From: ISDg sp045130455
Lineage (GTDB): Bacteria > Bacillota > Clostridia > Lachnospirales > Lachnospiraceae
Assembly (NCBI GenBank): GCA_045130455.1
Contig: JBGUPV010000155.1
Location: 1-64,000 of the forward strand
Length of the DNA stretch: 64,000 nt
Direction: 5' to 3'
The translations under genes were made by a program, and so were the position numbers. The notes beneath the pieces were generated by a model. It saw nothing but the letters and a program-made list of their open reading frames with translations. It did no database searches and was not told the DNA's origin. Below, piece by piece: positions 40,465-49,781 of the stretch. Within the stretch, counting starts at the first letter, position 1. Every line of letters begins with the position of its first letter.

Positions 40465-41835
40465 TCAATAGTAGGTGTACCTATATTCCTCCCGCATGAT
40501 CTCTCTGTACTCCGACGTCGACATCCGGATTTCCGTAAGATTACCGTGCTCGTCGTACTCCCGCTCTTCGATCCAGTTCGGAGTCTTATACTTCAGACTC
40601 GCCCTTGTTCCGTCGAGATGATATTTTACTCTGTAAAAATACGGCCAGGGATCATCCTCCAGTTCGGGGTGAACGATATCCGCGCTGAACAACCCTCTCT
40701 CCGTGAATTGTTCGAGATTGTCGTCGATCAGCGCTGTTTTCTCTTCCGGATCATACTCGAACGGCGATCTGTCACCGTTCTGATAATCACAAAGATATAT
40801 GCAGCTCGCTTCGCAGTTATAGGTATCTCCGTCCTCGACTCTGCAATAATTCTTTATAACACCTGTCGGAACCCTTGTGTTCATGAGTTCGTACTCCGAC
40901 ATGGATTCCGCGTCCTCAACAAAAGGATAGTCACCGGCCCACCCAAGCCGCGGATCGAAGATACAGTATTCAAAGAGAACTGCCGCATGCGGCAGGGAAT
41001 ACAATCCCCCGTCGTAGACATCGATCCGCTCACAATAGTCAAAGTTATCAAAATATTTATACTTGTAACGCTCCGTCAACACCGGCGTCCACCCGGTTTC
41101 CGCGTCACACTGATAATTCCGCTGCTGCTCCATCAGCCCGTCGGCATTATATATTCTTTCACTCTCGAGCGCCCTGGTTGGATACTGCCCCGAGGACTCC
41201 GTGTTATTGTCAACGATCCGATACAGTTCAAGCGATCTCTCGTTCAACTCCGCCGTCGTCTCCAGCCGTCCGTTCCGGTTCAGCTCTTTTCGGAAAATGA
41301 GGTTTCCGTAAGTGTCGTATTTCCGCTCTGTATGCTCCAGAACATAACCGTCCGCATCCACGGTCCTTCGAAGCGTCTCCCGCTTTGTGTCACCGTCGTA
41401 GGCATATACCGTTGCGCGGGGATAGCCCTCGGCGATCCCTTCATCCGTCGTGCGCAGCGTCTCCTTATATACGACCCGGCCCAGATCATCGCGCACGTAC
41501 CACACCTCCTCCGTGCTTCCTATCGGGAGGTCATCGGATACGGTTGCCTCATATCGGCAGGATTTATAGATCGTCTGACCGTTTTTATCGACCTTGACAA
41601 CTTCCGTCCGCCGGTCATTAACATTCTCGTCCCTCACCGTACTGACCTTGCACTCGTAGCTCCCGGGATTCCATTCGGTCGGCTCCGAAAGCACCCTGCG
41701 CACCTGCGCGGGGTCACCGCCATTCCCGGAATTCTTCGACGAAGCCGATTTTCGGCCGCAAGAAGAAAGCTGTGCCGCTGCAAGCAGCGACACAACAAGT
41801 AAAATGACCCATTTTCCCCTGATCTGCCTTCTCAT
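40465..41835 (-). CDS. YD-repeat-like lipoprotein, array member 1
   Basis: A 456-residue protein; lipobox LSSC. Units: VVKVDKNGQTIYKS, YVRDDLGRVVYKE, YAYDGDTKRETL, RKYDTYGNLIFRKE, RIYNADGLMEQQR and REYDEHGNLTEIR, ending YRYTYY. Its start overlaps the stop of the CmpB-type permease gene by four bases (ATGA), which ties the whole lipoprotein array to the upstream housekeeping-like gene run. Confidence 0.72.
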   Translation of the reverse strand: MRRQIRGKWVILLVVSLLAAAQLSSCGRKSASSKNSGNGGDPAQVRRVLSEPTEWNPGSYECKVSTVRDENVNDRRTEVVKVDKNGQTIYKSCRYEATVSDDLPIGSTEEVWYVRDDLGRVVYKETLRTTDEGIAEGYPRATVYAYDGDTKRETLRRTVDADGYVLEHTERKYDTYGNLIFRKELNRNGRLETTAELNERSLELYRIVDNNTESSGQYPTRALESERIYNADGLMEQQRNYQCDAETGWTPVLTERYKYKYFDNFDYCERIDVYDGGLYSLPHAAVLFEYCIFDPRLGWAGDYPFVEDAESMSEYELMNTRVPTGVIKNYCRVEDGDTYNCEASCIYLCDYQNGDRSPFEYDPEEKTALIDDNLEQFTERGLFSADIVHPELEDDPWPYFYRVKYHLDGTRASLKYKTPNWIEEREYDEHGNLTEIRMSTSEYREIMREEYRYTYY

Positions 41836-42707
41836 ACGATTCCATCTTCTTTTGCGTCTTCCGTAGTGCCTTCCCCAGGCTTCGCCGCGGCTTTCGCGCC
41901 CACACTCTTCAGATCCGGTTCCACGATCTCGCCCTTGCCGACGGATTGCCCGTCCTCACGCAGGAACCGGCGCCGCTCCTCCGCATCCTCGGGCATCGCG
42001 CTCTGCAACCCGCGGATGATGCCGGGATAGCTGACGGAGCGCATGGACGGGAACGCGTCGAGCATTCGCTTCTGTTGCCTTGTAAAAAACTGGAGCATCC
42101 CTCGGAAGAACGTCTCGACCACGACTGTGTCGTACAACGCCGCCATGCGGTCCTTGACCGCCGAAAGTTTCTCGGCGATCTTGCCGATCTTCTCCTCGAA
42201 GTCCGCCGCATGCTTCACGCTCACCACGAGATCGATGAAAAATACAGCGATCAAAGTCCACGCTGTCAGATGCAGCGCCAGCGGCGGCATCAGACCGATC
42301 AGCCACAGCGTGCGCGGGTTGATGTATCGCAGCAGCACCACCGACATCAGACCGAACGCGAAAAATCCTTCGATACAGATGCGTCCGTTGAGGTGAAGCA
42401 GCATGTCCGTGTAATCCCACCAGCGGGCATTGAACATCTTCTCCATCAGATAGCCGGTCAGGTACTCGACGCCACAACAGATGACCGCGCTCACAAAGAA
42501 CAGCAGGATCGGTTTGTCCTTGAGTCCGCTGAGTAAAAACAGATCGATCAGCGCGCCGGCGCCGTAGATCGGAATGTATGGCCCGATCATGAAGCCGCGG
42601 TTGACGATCCTGTGCTTATCCCACAGCGAGTAGAAGAAGCTCTCCCACACCCATCCGATGAAGCTGTAGATGATAAACATCAAAAAACTGGTTTCAACAA
42701 GTTCCAC
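41832..42707 (-). CDS. CmpB-type putative ABC transporter permease (PF06541)
   Basis: The GTG at 42707 with AAGGAG 11 bases upstream was chosen; frames open farther upstream have no ribosome site. The protein has about 291 residues. Five or six membrane segments occupy residues 1-170 with the family pattern FIIYSFIGWVWESFFYSL, NRGFMIGPYIPIYGAGALID, EYLTGYLMEKMFNARWWDY and LNGRICIEGFFAFG. A soluble charged tail of about 120 residues follows. Role in transport is only annotated by similarity. It overlaps the HD-protein gene end by 14 bases and the first array lipoprotein by four. Confidence 0.82.
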   Translation of the reverse strand: MELVETSFLMFIIYSFIGWVWESFFYSLWDKHRIVNRGFMIGPYIPIYGAGALIDLFLLSGLKDKPILLFFVSAVICCGVEYLTGYLMEKMFNARWWDYTDMLLHLNGRICIEGFFAFGLMSVVLLRYINPRTLWLIGLMPPLALHLTAWTLIAVFFIDLVVSVKHAADFEEKIGKIAEKLSAVKDRMAALYDTVVVETFFRGMLQFFTRQQKRMLDAFPSMRSVSYPGIIRGLQSAMPEDAEERRRFLREDGQSVGKGEIVEPDLKSVGAKAAAKPGEGTTEDAKEDGIV

Positions 42708-43179
42708 GGGATCGCACACTCCTTCCGAGCGCCAGGGCAATCCCGCGCAAAGTCTCATACGTTGCGCACGCTTTATCGACGACGCAAAGGATCTTTCCCT
42801 CCTTCGTCTTCGGTATGCGCAGGTTCAGCGGGAACATATGACAATGGATCATATCCTCCTCGATCCCGGTCAGTTTAAAATCGCGGCGGGCATTTTTCAA
42901 CGCCTTCTCCGCATGGAAAAATCCGTGAAGACGATGGCTCGGATCATCCTCATGCCAGTCGTACAGAAAATAATCGTGCAGAAGCGCTCCGCGCACCAGA
43001 CTCCTGCGGTTGACCCGCACCGGAAGCCTGTCGGCCAGCGCCAGACATCCCCGCGCCACAAGCATCGAATGGTCATAGACCGTGATGTCGCCGTGCTGCA
43101 GGAACGTCTTCTCCATCTGCATGCCCGGCGAGCGCAAAATGTCCCCGCCGTGCTTCCACAATTCCCTCTTATACTTCAC
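42694..43179 (-). CDS. HD-domain phosphohydrolase-like protein
   Basis: A 161-residue protein, GTG start after GGAGGACG. HD-superfamily residues are seen in order: YDHSMLVA, RGALLHDYFLYDWH (His-Asp pair), HGFFHAEKAL, DMIHCHMFPL and ILCVVDKACATYE. The set of His and Asp residues matches a metal-dependent phosphohydrolase of the small single-domain kind; substrate unknown. It is coupled to the CmpB-type gene by overlap. Confidence 0.8.
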   Translation of the reverse strand: MKYKRELWKHGGDILRSPGMQMEKTFLQHGDITVYDHSMLVARGCLALADRLPVRVNRRSLVRGALLHDYFLYDWHEDDPSHRLHGFFHAEKALKNARRDFKLTGIEEDMIHCHMFPLNLRIPKTKEGKILCVVDKACATYETLRGIALALGRSVRSRGTC

Positions 43180-43223
43180 GCAAACGTCCTCCTGTGTCCG
43201 AATTCCCCCACTGTATCCCGGGC

Positions 43224-44060
43224 TTATCTGTCCCGGTATGCCTTCTTCAGCTTATTGACCGTCTCATCGAAGAACCACCAGAATTCCTCGGTGGCTTCCT
43301 CTTCCTTGCCCCGCAGCTCCATCAGATGCAGGTAGTTGATGTAATCCGGCGAATACTCCCGGTTTTCCTCCACAAAATAGAACTGATTCTCGATGCGGCG
43401 GATGACCTCCGTCTCCCGCGAGTACACCGTGAGCTCGTTGTTGAATTCCTCCTCCATACCGCCGAGCTTGAGCGCGTACAGATACTGGCACAGACTCTCC
43501 TTGTAGCCGCTCTTCTGGTACGCGGTCTGAAAATACTTCGCCGCGTTGCGGAACTGTCCGTTCTGCGCCATCAGGACCGCGATGTTGTGGTACGCCGCGC
43601 CCTGTTCCTCCTCCGAGAGCTGCGCGAAATCCCGGTCGTCCAGGATCGTCTGGTACTCCAGAAGCGCCTCTCTCGTCTTACCGTACCGAAGGATCGCCGA
43701 CGCGTGGTGGCGTTTGCGCTCGATCGGAAGCAGCTCGAAATACTCGTCGATCTTGCCGATCAGATGATTGATCTCGTCCTGGCTGTAATAGTCGGTGCTG
43801 CAGAAGATCGAAACCACGATATCCTTGATCCCCGATTTGCGCTCCATCAGCGTCGAGAGGAAATCGGCCCGTTCCGGCATATTCAGTTCCACACGGATCC
43901 ACGGCACCAGCTGGCTCTCCGCGAGGTCCTCCTCCATCGTCTCCACGTTGTGGAAGAGGTAGTAACACAGCTCCTCCATCGTGTAGACACACACCCCTGT
44001 GGACTGAAAATAAAACGGTATCTTTGCTTTGTCACCGATACAGTATATAAGTCGTCCCAT
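43224..44060 (-). CDS. Tetratricopeptide-like protein, partner of the DUF5716 protein
   Basis: A 278-residue cytosolic protein; GGGAG upstream of ATG. It begins with MGRLIYCIGDKAKIPFYF, then helical hairpins from about residue 115 to 250 with TPR-like spacing (EALLEYQTILDDRDFAQL, AAYHNIAVLMAQNGQFRNAA, SLCQYLYALKLGGMEEEF). I recognise it only as a conserved neighbour of DUF5716 genes in Lachnospiraceae. It lies 18 bases after the DUF5716 gene stop and may bind that protein. Confidence 0.65.
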   Translation of the reverse strand: MGRLIYCIGDKAKIPFYFQSTGVCVYTMEELCYYLFHNVETMEEDLAESQLVPWIRVELNMPERADFLSTLMERKSGIKDIVVSIFCSTDYYSQDEINHLIGKIDEYFELLPIERKRHHASAILRYGKTREALLEYQTILDDRDFAQLSEEEQGAAYHNIAVLMAQNGQFRNAAKYFQTAYQKSGYKESLCQYLYALKLGGMEEEFNNELTVYSRETEVIRRIENQFYFVEENREYSPDYINYLHLMELRGKEEEATEEFWWFFDETVNKLKKAYRDR

Positions 44061-44078
44061 AGTTCTCCCGTTCCGCCG

Positions 44079-45335
44079 TTACAGCTGAATGACCTTCTCC
44101 CAGACGCGATAATTGCTCGGGAAGAATTGACCGAACCCGAGGTCCGTCACCGTGCACACCGCCGTGTCACGGTCGAGGAATGTCACCTTCACGGCCACAC
44201 GCGTCGTCTTGTTCTCGCGCCGGTGCAGGTTCTTCAGGTTCATGATCGAATATTTGGTCTCCTTGCGAACCGCATTGAAGATCGTAAAATAAATCTCGTC
44301 CGTATCGTCGAGGATACCGACGGTCTTCGCCTTGGCCTCACGCCATTTTTCGCCGGCACGGATCAGCGGATAGTCCGCCACGCGGTTGTCCTTGAACATG
44401 CGGATGGAGATCGTCGAGCGGACCATGTCCTCCGTGAGGAAGAGATAATCCTCGAAGCGCTCGCTGCCCTCGTACTGTCCGCAGTACGCCGCGCCCTTCG
44501 CGTAGAGGTTCATGCCCTTGAAGACGTGGCGTCCCGAAGTCATCGACTTTAAGATGTCGTCCGGCCATGTGCCCTCGAAGCCCTTGCCCGTCACGTAGAT
44601 GGTCGAGATGATCTGCTTCTGGATCACCTTGTCGCGCACGAGACGGAAGCTGTACTGCATGCGGCTCTCCTGCATATTTTCCAGCATTGTCGCGTCCATC
44701 AGGTCGCTCAGGTCCGCGGTAAATGTGGTCACTGCCGCGGGCGAACCCTTGCGGTTCGTCGACATCTGGTAGTAGAAGAGGCCGTTCTCGTTGTAATCAA
44801 AGAGGCTGACGTCGTTGACCCAGTATTCTTTGCGCTGGCACACCGCGTAGTACATGAAGCTCATGACGTACGGGCGGAACACAACCTTGTCCCTGCGGAT
44901 GCCGGTTTCCTCGATCGCCTGCTGCACCGCCTCCACCACCCCGGGGTGAAGCGTGCGCATCGTCACGACGACCTTCTCGACCGTATCGCTGACGTACCTC
45001 TGCCGGACGGCCGATAGCGTCTTGCGGACAAACCGCGCCAGAAGCTCCGCCGCCGTATATTCAATCTCAAAGATGACCTCGCTGTCGCCGCGCAGCACCT
45101 TGTTGACGAGATCGTCCACAAAATGACCCGCGCCGCGGTTGTGGAATCGCACGGCCTCCTCGCCGAAGAGCCAGTCCTTCGAATCATTACGCACGCAAAG
45201 AACGGTGGGGATCACGGTATTCCCACTGCTCGGCGTGATACTGATACTGTCCGGTTCCTCGGTTGCCCGGCCCACTGCGATCTGCGTCATCTCGACGCCG
45301 AGATCGTATCCGATGAAGATAGCCTTCGGATCCAT
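44079..45335 (-). CDS. DUF5716-family protein, actin/Hsp70-like fold
   Basis: A 418-residue protein. The N-terminus FIGYDLGVEMTQIAVGRA resembles the phosphate-1 loop of actin/Hsp70 ATPases, followed by VIPTVLCVRNDSKDWLFGEEAV, as in the Hsp70 start region, and VVVTMRTLHPGVVEAVQQAI. The second half includes YVTGKGFEGTWPDDIL, a phosphate-2-like loop with Gly. These agree with DUF5716, a Lachnospiraceae-specific family. Activity is unknown. GGAGGAG precedes the ATG. It lies between a Bax-inhibitor-type gene and the TPR-like gene. Confidence 0.78.
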   Translation of the reverse strand: MDPKAIFIGYDLGVEMTQIAVGRATEEPDSISITPSSGNTVIPTVLCVRNDSKDWLFGEEAVRFHNRGAGHFVDDLVNKVLRGDSEVIFEIEYTAAELLARFVRKTLSAVRQRYVSDTVEKVVVTMRTLHPGVVEAVQQAIEETGIRRDKVVFRPYVMSFMYYAVCQRKEYWVNDVSLFDYNENGLFYYQMSTNRKGSPAAVTTFTADLSDLMDATMLENMQESRMQYSFRLVRDKVIQKQIISTIYVTGKGFEGTWPDDILKSMTSGRHVFKGMNLYAKGAAYCGQYEGSERFEDYLFLTEDMVRSTISIRMFKDNRVADYPLIRAGEKWREAKAKTVGILDDTDEIYFTIFNAVRKETKYSIMNLKNLHRRENKTTRVAVKVTFLDRDTAVCTVTDLGFGQFFPSNYRVWEKVIQL

Positions 45336-45352
45336 CCCGTGCTCCTCCTGGG

Positions 45353-46156
45353 TTAGTTATTGGATCTGCTCCTTGCAAGGATGCGAAGAATGCGGATCAA
45401 GAGGTTGATCAGGTCCACATAGATCATGCTCGCACTGTCGATGGCGTCGTCCACCGTCTTCGGTCTCTGCTGAGCAACAGCCCAGTCGTAACCGATGTAG
45501 CCGCAGAAGATGCCGATGAAGATAAAGTCAAAGATTCCCGAAGAGAATCCCAGTGCCCACATGACGACCTCGGCAACAAGACCGATCAGCAGGCAGCCGA
45601 ACAGCATTTTCCCGATGGAGAGCATGAAGTTCGGAAACGCGTACGAAATACCGATCATCACAAGCGCGACAAATCCCATGATGCAGAACGCGTACTGAAG
45701 CGTCTCAATGGAGTACATATACAGGAAAGGCGTCAGTATGATTCCCATGGGAATGACGATCAGCGCGTAACCGATCAGGTCGATCACCGGATTGTCCGAC
45801 TTCTTGATCATGACCGTTCCCGCGATCACCGATACAAAGTATCCGATGAGCATCGCGATATAGGTCCCCGAATCCCGGTAAACCAGGTTCGAGATCTTTT
45901 CGCCGAAACCGAAGAGCATGATCGCGTTAACCGCGAAACCGGCAAGGATGACCAGTCCGATGATCATGTTGTACTTGCTGACCGAGATCGTGTCGGCCGT
46001 GTTGGACGAGCCGTACCCCGCCAGCTGGTTGAAGTCCACATGCTGCATCGTCGATGCCGCCGACATCGAGGAGACAAACATCTGCTCCTGCTGCTCGTTC
46101 AGCCCGCGCTGTCCGTTGTTGTTCGACGGATCATTGTAGTTTGAATAGTTGTCCAT
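45353..46156 (-). CDS. Bax inhibitor-1/YccA-family membrane protein
   Basis: A 267-residue protein with an Asn/Gln-rich soluble N-terminus of about 60 residues and seven membrane segments. The C-terminal MIYVDLINLLIRILRILARSR is the family signature (aspartate in the last helix, then a basic tail). Members act as pH-dependent calcium leak channels in other bacteria. It lies between the DUF5717 and DUF5716 genes. Confidence 0.85.
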   Translation of the reverse strand: MDNYSNYNDPSNNNGQRGLNEQQEQMFVSSMSAASTMQHVDFNQLAGYGSSNTADTISVSKYNMIIGLVILAGFAVNAIMLFGFGEKISNLVYRDSGTYIAMLIGYFVSVIAGTVMIKKSDNPVIDLIGYALIVIPMGIILTPFLYMYSIETLQYAFCIMGFVALVMIGISYAFPNFMLSIGKMLFGCLLIGLVAEVVMWALGFSSGIFDFIFIGIFCGYIGYDWAVAQQRPKTVDDAIDSASMIYVDLINLLIRILRILARSRSNN

Positions 46157-46176
46157 GATTATTTCCCCCTGTCACT

Positions 46177-49100
46177 TTACGTATTTTCCGCAATCGTGTC
46201 CTCCTCCGTGTGGAACAGCTGGGAGATGGCAAATTCGTTGCGGATGTATCTGTTCAACAGATCAAGAGCCTTGTCGGCGTCGCGCTCCTGCTGCGCCTTG
46301 ATGATCTCATTGATCTGGGCGAACCGGCTTCCGGGATTGCCGATGGTCTTGTCGCCGCCCTGCAGCGAAGCCTTCTCGGTGATCACCGTATCGTCCCCTT
46401 CGCGGTCAGGCTCGTCGCTGATGACATAGTCCACGGTCTCTCCGGCAAAGAGCACAAGCTCCTTCACGAAGATGCCGTAGCAGATGTCGCGCATCGGGAA
46501 CTCCCGGTGGATGCGCTTGCCCGTTCCGCGGTAGGTGTAGTCGAGCGTCACATGATGTTTCGGGTTCGTGCGGTACTCGACGAAGAATTTGTCCTCGAGA
46601 CTCTCGGGAAGCGTAAAATACTTCGCGAAATTCAGGAATGCCGGCAATATCTTGCCTCTGGCTTCCATGCGGACCAGCCAGTATTCCGCGAAATCCTGCT
46701 CCTCCTTCGTGAGCGTCTCCTGCTCCGCGTACTGCCGGAGCAGCGCGAGCACACAGACATCGTTGTCCTCGCGGTACACCGTGCGGCGGATGATGGCCAC
46801 CGTGGTCTCGCCCATCGCGATGTCGGCCGTGAGGTATTTGTAAGCCATATATGTGATGTACGCGCGGATCAGCGTCCGATCGCTGCGCGGTTTGTCATAC
46901 GCGTGGATCAGCGCGTCGCCGTACGGCAGGTACGACTCCGTGAAGAGGATCTGCGCGAGGAGCCGCTCCTCAAGGCTGTCCGCCGAAAGTCCTGCGGCAT
47001 CCGCCTCCTCCCACACGTGGTAGAGCACTTGCGTGCGCGCCTGAAGATGGCGCACAAGATACTCGAGAATGCGCTCGCTGCGGCGCCCGCGGCAGAAGAG
47101 AAAGTACATCAGGTCGTCCAGGATCGGTGTCGACGTCTCGATCTGCTCTCTCGGAAGATCGACGCAGAACCGCTCCAAAAGACGAAGGTCGACCTCCTCA
47201 TAGCCGTAGCGCGTCAGAAGCGGCATCACACGGTCGCTTCCCCGAAGGATCATCAGGCCGATGAGACGGCCTCTCTGCTTCGCGGGGATCGCCGCAAAAT
47301 TCAGCCGGCCGACCAGCTCCTCGAGCTGTTCGTCGCGGAAATTGTCGTAGAAATGAAGCACCAGCGTCCGCAACAGTTCCTCACGGAACTCATCGCGGAG
47401 CTCAAGGGATCGGCAGGCCCTCTTCCGGTACTCGATCGCGTCGGGATCAAACCTGCGCTCCTGCTGTGCTCTGGAAGCCAGTTGAAGCAGGATCATGGTG
47501 TTGTCCGGATACGAGGAATACGCCTCCGCGTAAATGTTCTCGCAGTACATCAGACGGCGCTTCTTGTACGGAATACCGCTCAGGAAACGGTTGCGGTTCG
47601 CATCCATGAAAGCGATCACCGCGTTGTCCGTGTAGATGTCCGCCTGGGCATGCCCGCTCGCTAGCGCGATCACCGTCTCCTCCGCGAGTTCGGGATGCGC
47701 GATGCAGACATAGTGGATGCCCGGCGCGTCGCACTCGATCTCATAGCGGAACGCGATGGTCTGAAGCTTCTCGAGCACCCGGTCGCGGTAATCCTCGGAC
47801 GCCAGGCAGTCCTGGTAGAGGATCGCGAGGAAGTCGTCGTTGCGCTTCTCGCGCAGACGGTCCATCGTGTACTCCCGAATCTTCGGAAGGAAGCCCTCGT
47901 AGACTTCCGGATTGCTCTCCTTGTGCCGCACGATGTTGGCGTACAGGAACGAGAGTTTCCGGTCGTTGAGCTTGCTGTTATACGTAAAATAAGCGAATAC
48001 GTTGTCGTCGAGCGTCTCGTCCACATCGGATTTGCCGGTGTAGAGATAGTACTCGTAGAGTTCCGCCACGCGGATCTCCGCCTCGACGCCGCGCTCAAAC
48101 CAGACGGCGTATTTCGGGTCGCGGCAGTGCCCGCGGATCAGCATCGCGCAGATGGACGTGAGCGCCTCGCGAAGCTGGAACCGGTCGTAGATGCCCTGCA
48201 GCACCGTATAATACAGCGGCTTGAATTCCTTCACGGTCTCCGCGAGCACGGAGAATTGCACCGCCACTTCCTTCTGCAGGAAACGGTTGCGGACGGCGTA
48301 GGCCACCGTCTGCAGTTCAAAATCGCCGATCTCGTGCAACAGCGTCGGCTCCTCGTTGAGGGTGCGCGCTGCCTCAAGGAACAGAAGCGGCGAAGGATTG
48401 TCGTTGTCGTACAGTCCGCGGAGCTCGTCGAGACGAAGCTTGCGGTTCCGGGAATACCGGTCGTCAAGCTGCATCAGCAGAAGCGCCGGGATGATCCGCT
48501 TGGGAGCGTCGTTGCAGATCCCGTAGAGCTGCTCCAGCGCGGTCACGCGGTTGGCGCTCGAGCGCTCCGCGCGCAGGTAGATGTAAGCCGCCTTGGCGTC
48601 CGCCGAAGACGACATCACTTCATTCTCATCGATCTCGCGGAGCTTCGCGTTCGCGGGACTCTCGCGGCCGCTCAGACGGTCGAGATGAATCCGGTACAGT
48701 CTCGCCTCCAGCGAGAGGTTGCCTGCCGCCTCCTGAAGTCTCGCCAGAAGGCCTTCCGCCTCGGACACATAGCGTCCGACGGGGATGCGGTTCATCCGGT
48801 AAGCCAGCGCATTTTCCGCCAGCTCCACGATGATCGCGGACTGCGTCTTGCGGCGCACCTGCTCCGCCGTCTGCTCCTGCGTGCGGTGGCAGTACACCGG
48901 CACCTCGATGGTCTGGTTCTGCGCCTCCACCGTCAGCGTCGCGTAATTGATGCCGCGCGACATCTTCTCGGGGATTACGACATAGCGAATATCATACACA
49001 CCGCCGACGAACTGCTCCGTCGTAACGACGCCGTGCTCGACAAGCAAAAAGTCAGCCGTGGAGGACACCTGCAGGTTCACGTATCCGGGGTTGTCCATGC

Positions 49101-49749
49101 GGATCGTCAACCGGTCGGAAAATGCGTTGTCCCTCACGTCGGGATACTCGATCTTCGTCTTGGCCACCGAGATGGCCACAGGCATCTTGCGCCCCGTCGC
49201 CACCAGGAATTCCTCCATGGCGCGCTCCTCGGAGACGCTCTGCGTCAGAAAGTCATACAGGAAAAGGCTCTGCGGCTCATGGAACTGCAAAAACGGCCGG
49301 AACCCCGGATCCGTGTAAAGTTTGAGGGCTTCCTTGCGCTCCTCGCGCGCGAACAGGGCAAACTGCTCCGGTGTCTCGATCTTCACGCTCCCGAGCGGCA
49401 GCGTCGGCGCCGTCACTTCGATGTGGTACGGAAGCTCGACCTCTCCGCAGTCCGTGATGAACGTGAGCATACCGTCAATCTCGGTCAGCTCCTCGATCGT
49501 CTCGGCGTGAACCGTGTATTCTACCGTGTTGGAGACGCCCACAAACTGATTCGTCACCGCCTCCACGACGCGGTTGTCCGAGCACACGAGCCCCTTCATG
49601 GACTTCTCCGCGTCGTTGCTGATGATCACGCGGCCGCTCAGCTTCCGCCCGACCTCCACCGACGCGACGATCCTGTCCTTGCTGAGGCGGATTCTGGGAA
49701 GTTCGTATTCAATTACGCCCCGGGCGATCCCGGCTATCTTGTCTCTCAC
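46177..49749 (-). CDS. DUF5717-family giant protein
   Basis: A 1190-residue protein with a GTG start after AGGAGGGG. The first 130 residues form beta-rich Ig-like material (LSGRVIISNDAEKSMKGLVCS, VELPYHIEVTAP), a second such segment lies at about 190-280, and the rest is mostly helical repeats of TPR/HEAT type up to about 1010, then a beta-rich C-terminus (VEYRTNPKHHVTLDYTYRGTGKRI, VLFAGETVDYVISDEP). No signal peptide. I recognise the family from its fixed association with DUF5716 in Lachnospiraceae. Role unknown; a scaffold is likely from its shape. Confidence 0.78.
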   Translation of the reverse strand: MRDKIAGIARGVIEYELPRIRLSKDRIVASVEVGRKLSGRVIISNDAEKSMKGLVCSDNRVVEAVTNQFVGVSNTVEYTVHAETIEELTEIDGMLTFITDCGEVELPYHIEVTAPTLPLGSVKIETPEQFALFAREERKEALKLYTDPGFRPFLQFHEPQSLFLYDFLTQSVSEERAMEEFLVATGRKMPVAISVAKTKIEYPDVRDNAFSDRLTIRMDNPGYVNLQVSSTADFLLVEHGVVTTEQFVGGVYDIRYVVIPEKMSRGINYATLTVEAQNQTIEVPVYCHRTQEQTAEQVRRKTQSAIIVELAENALAYRMNRIPVGRYVSEAEGLLARLQEAAGNLSLEARLYRIHLDRLSGRESPANAKLREIDENEVMSSSADAKAAYIYLRAERSSANRVTALEQLYGICNDAPKRIIPALLLMQLDDRYSRNRKLRLDELRGLYDNDNPSPLLFLEAARTLNEEPTLLHEIGDFELQTVAYAVRNRFLQKEVAVQFSVLAETVKEFKPLYYTVLQGIYDRFQLREALTSICAMLIRGHCRDPKYAVWFERGVEAEIRVAELYEYYLYTGKSDVDETLDDNVFAYFTYNSKLNDRKLSFLYANIVRHKESNPEVYEGFLPKIREYTMDRLREKRNDDFLAILYQDCLASEDYRDRVLEKLQTIAFRYEIECDAPGIHYVCIAHPELAEETVIALASGHAQADIYTDNAVIAFMDANRNRFLSGIPYKKRRLMYCENIYAEAYSSYPDNTMILLQLASRAQQERRFDPDAIEYRKRACRSLELRDEFREELLRTLVLHFYDNFRDEQLEELVGRLNFAAIPAKQRGRLIGLMILRGSDRVMPLLTRYGYEEVDLRLLERFCVDLPREQIETSTPILDDLMYFLFCRGRRSERILEYLVRHLQARTQVLYHVWEEADAAGLSADSLEERLLAQILFTESYLPYGDALIHAYDKPRSDRTLIRAYITYMAYKYLTADIAMGETTVAIIRRTVYREDNDVCVLALLRQYAEQETLTKEEQDFAEYWLVRMEARGKILPAFLNFAKYFTLPESLEDKFFVEYRTNPKHHVTLDYTYRGTGKRIHREFPMRDICYGIFVKELVLFAGETVDYVISDEPDREGDDTVITEKASLQGGDKTIGNPGSRFAQINEIIKAQQERDADKALDLLNRYIRNEFAISQLFHTEEDTIAENT

Positions 49750-49781
49750 GATCCCCTCCTGCCTCTGCGGTACGCAGAGTC

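Noticed and set aside
34838..41835. RHS/polymorphic toxin cluster
   Set aside because: YD-like units are present but there is no large RHS core, protease-marked toxin junction, or immunity gene; proteins are short lipoproteins.
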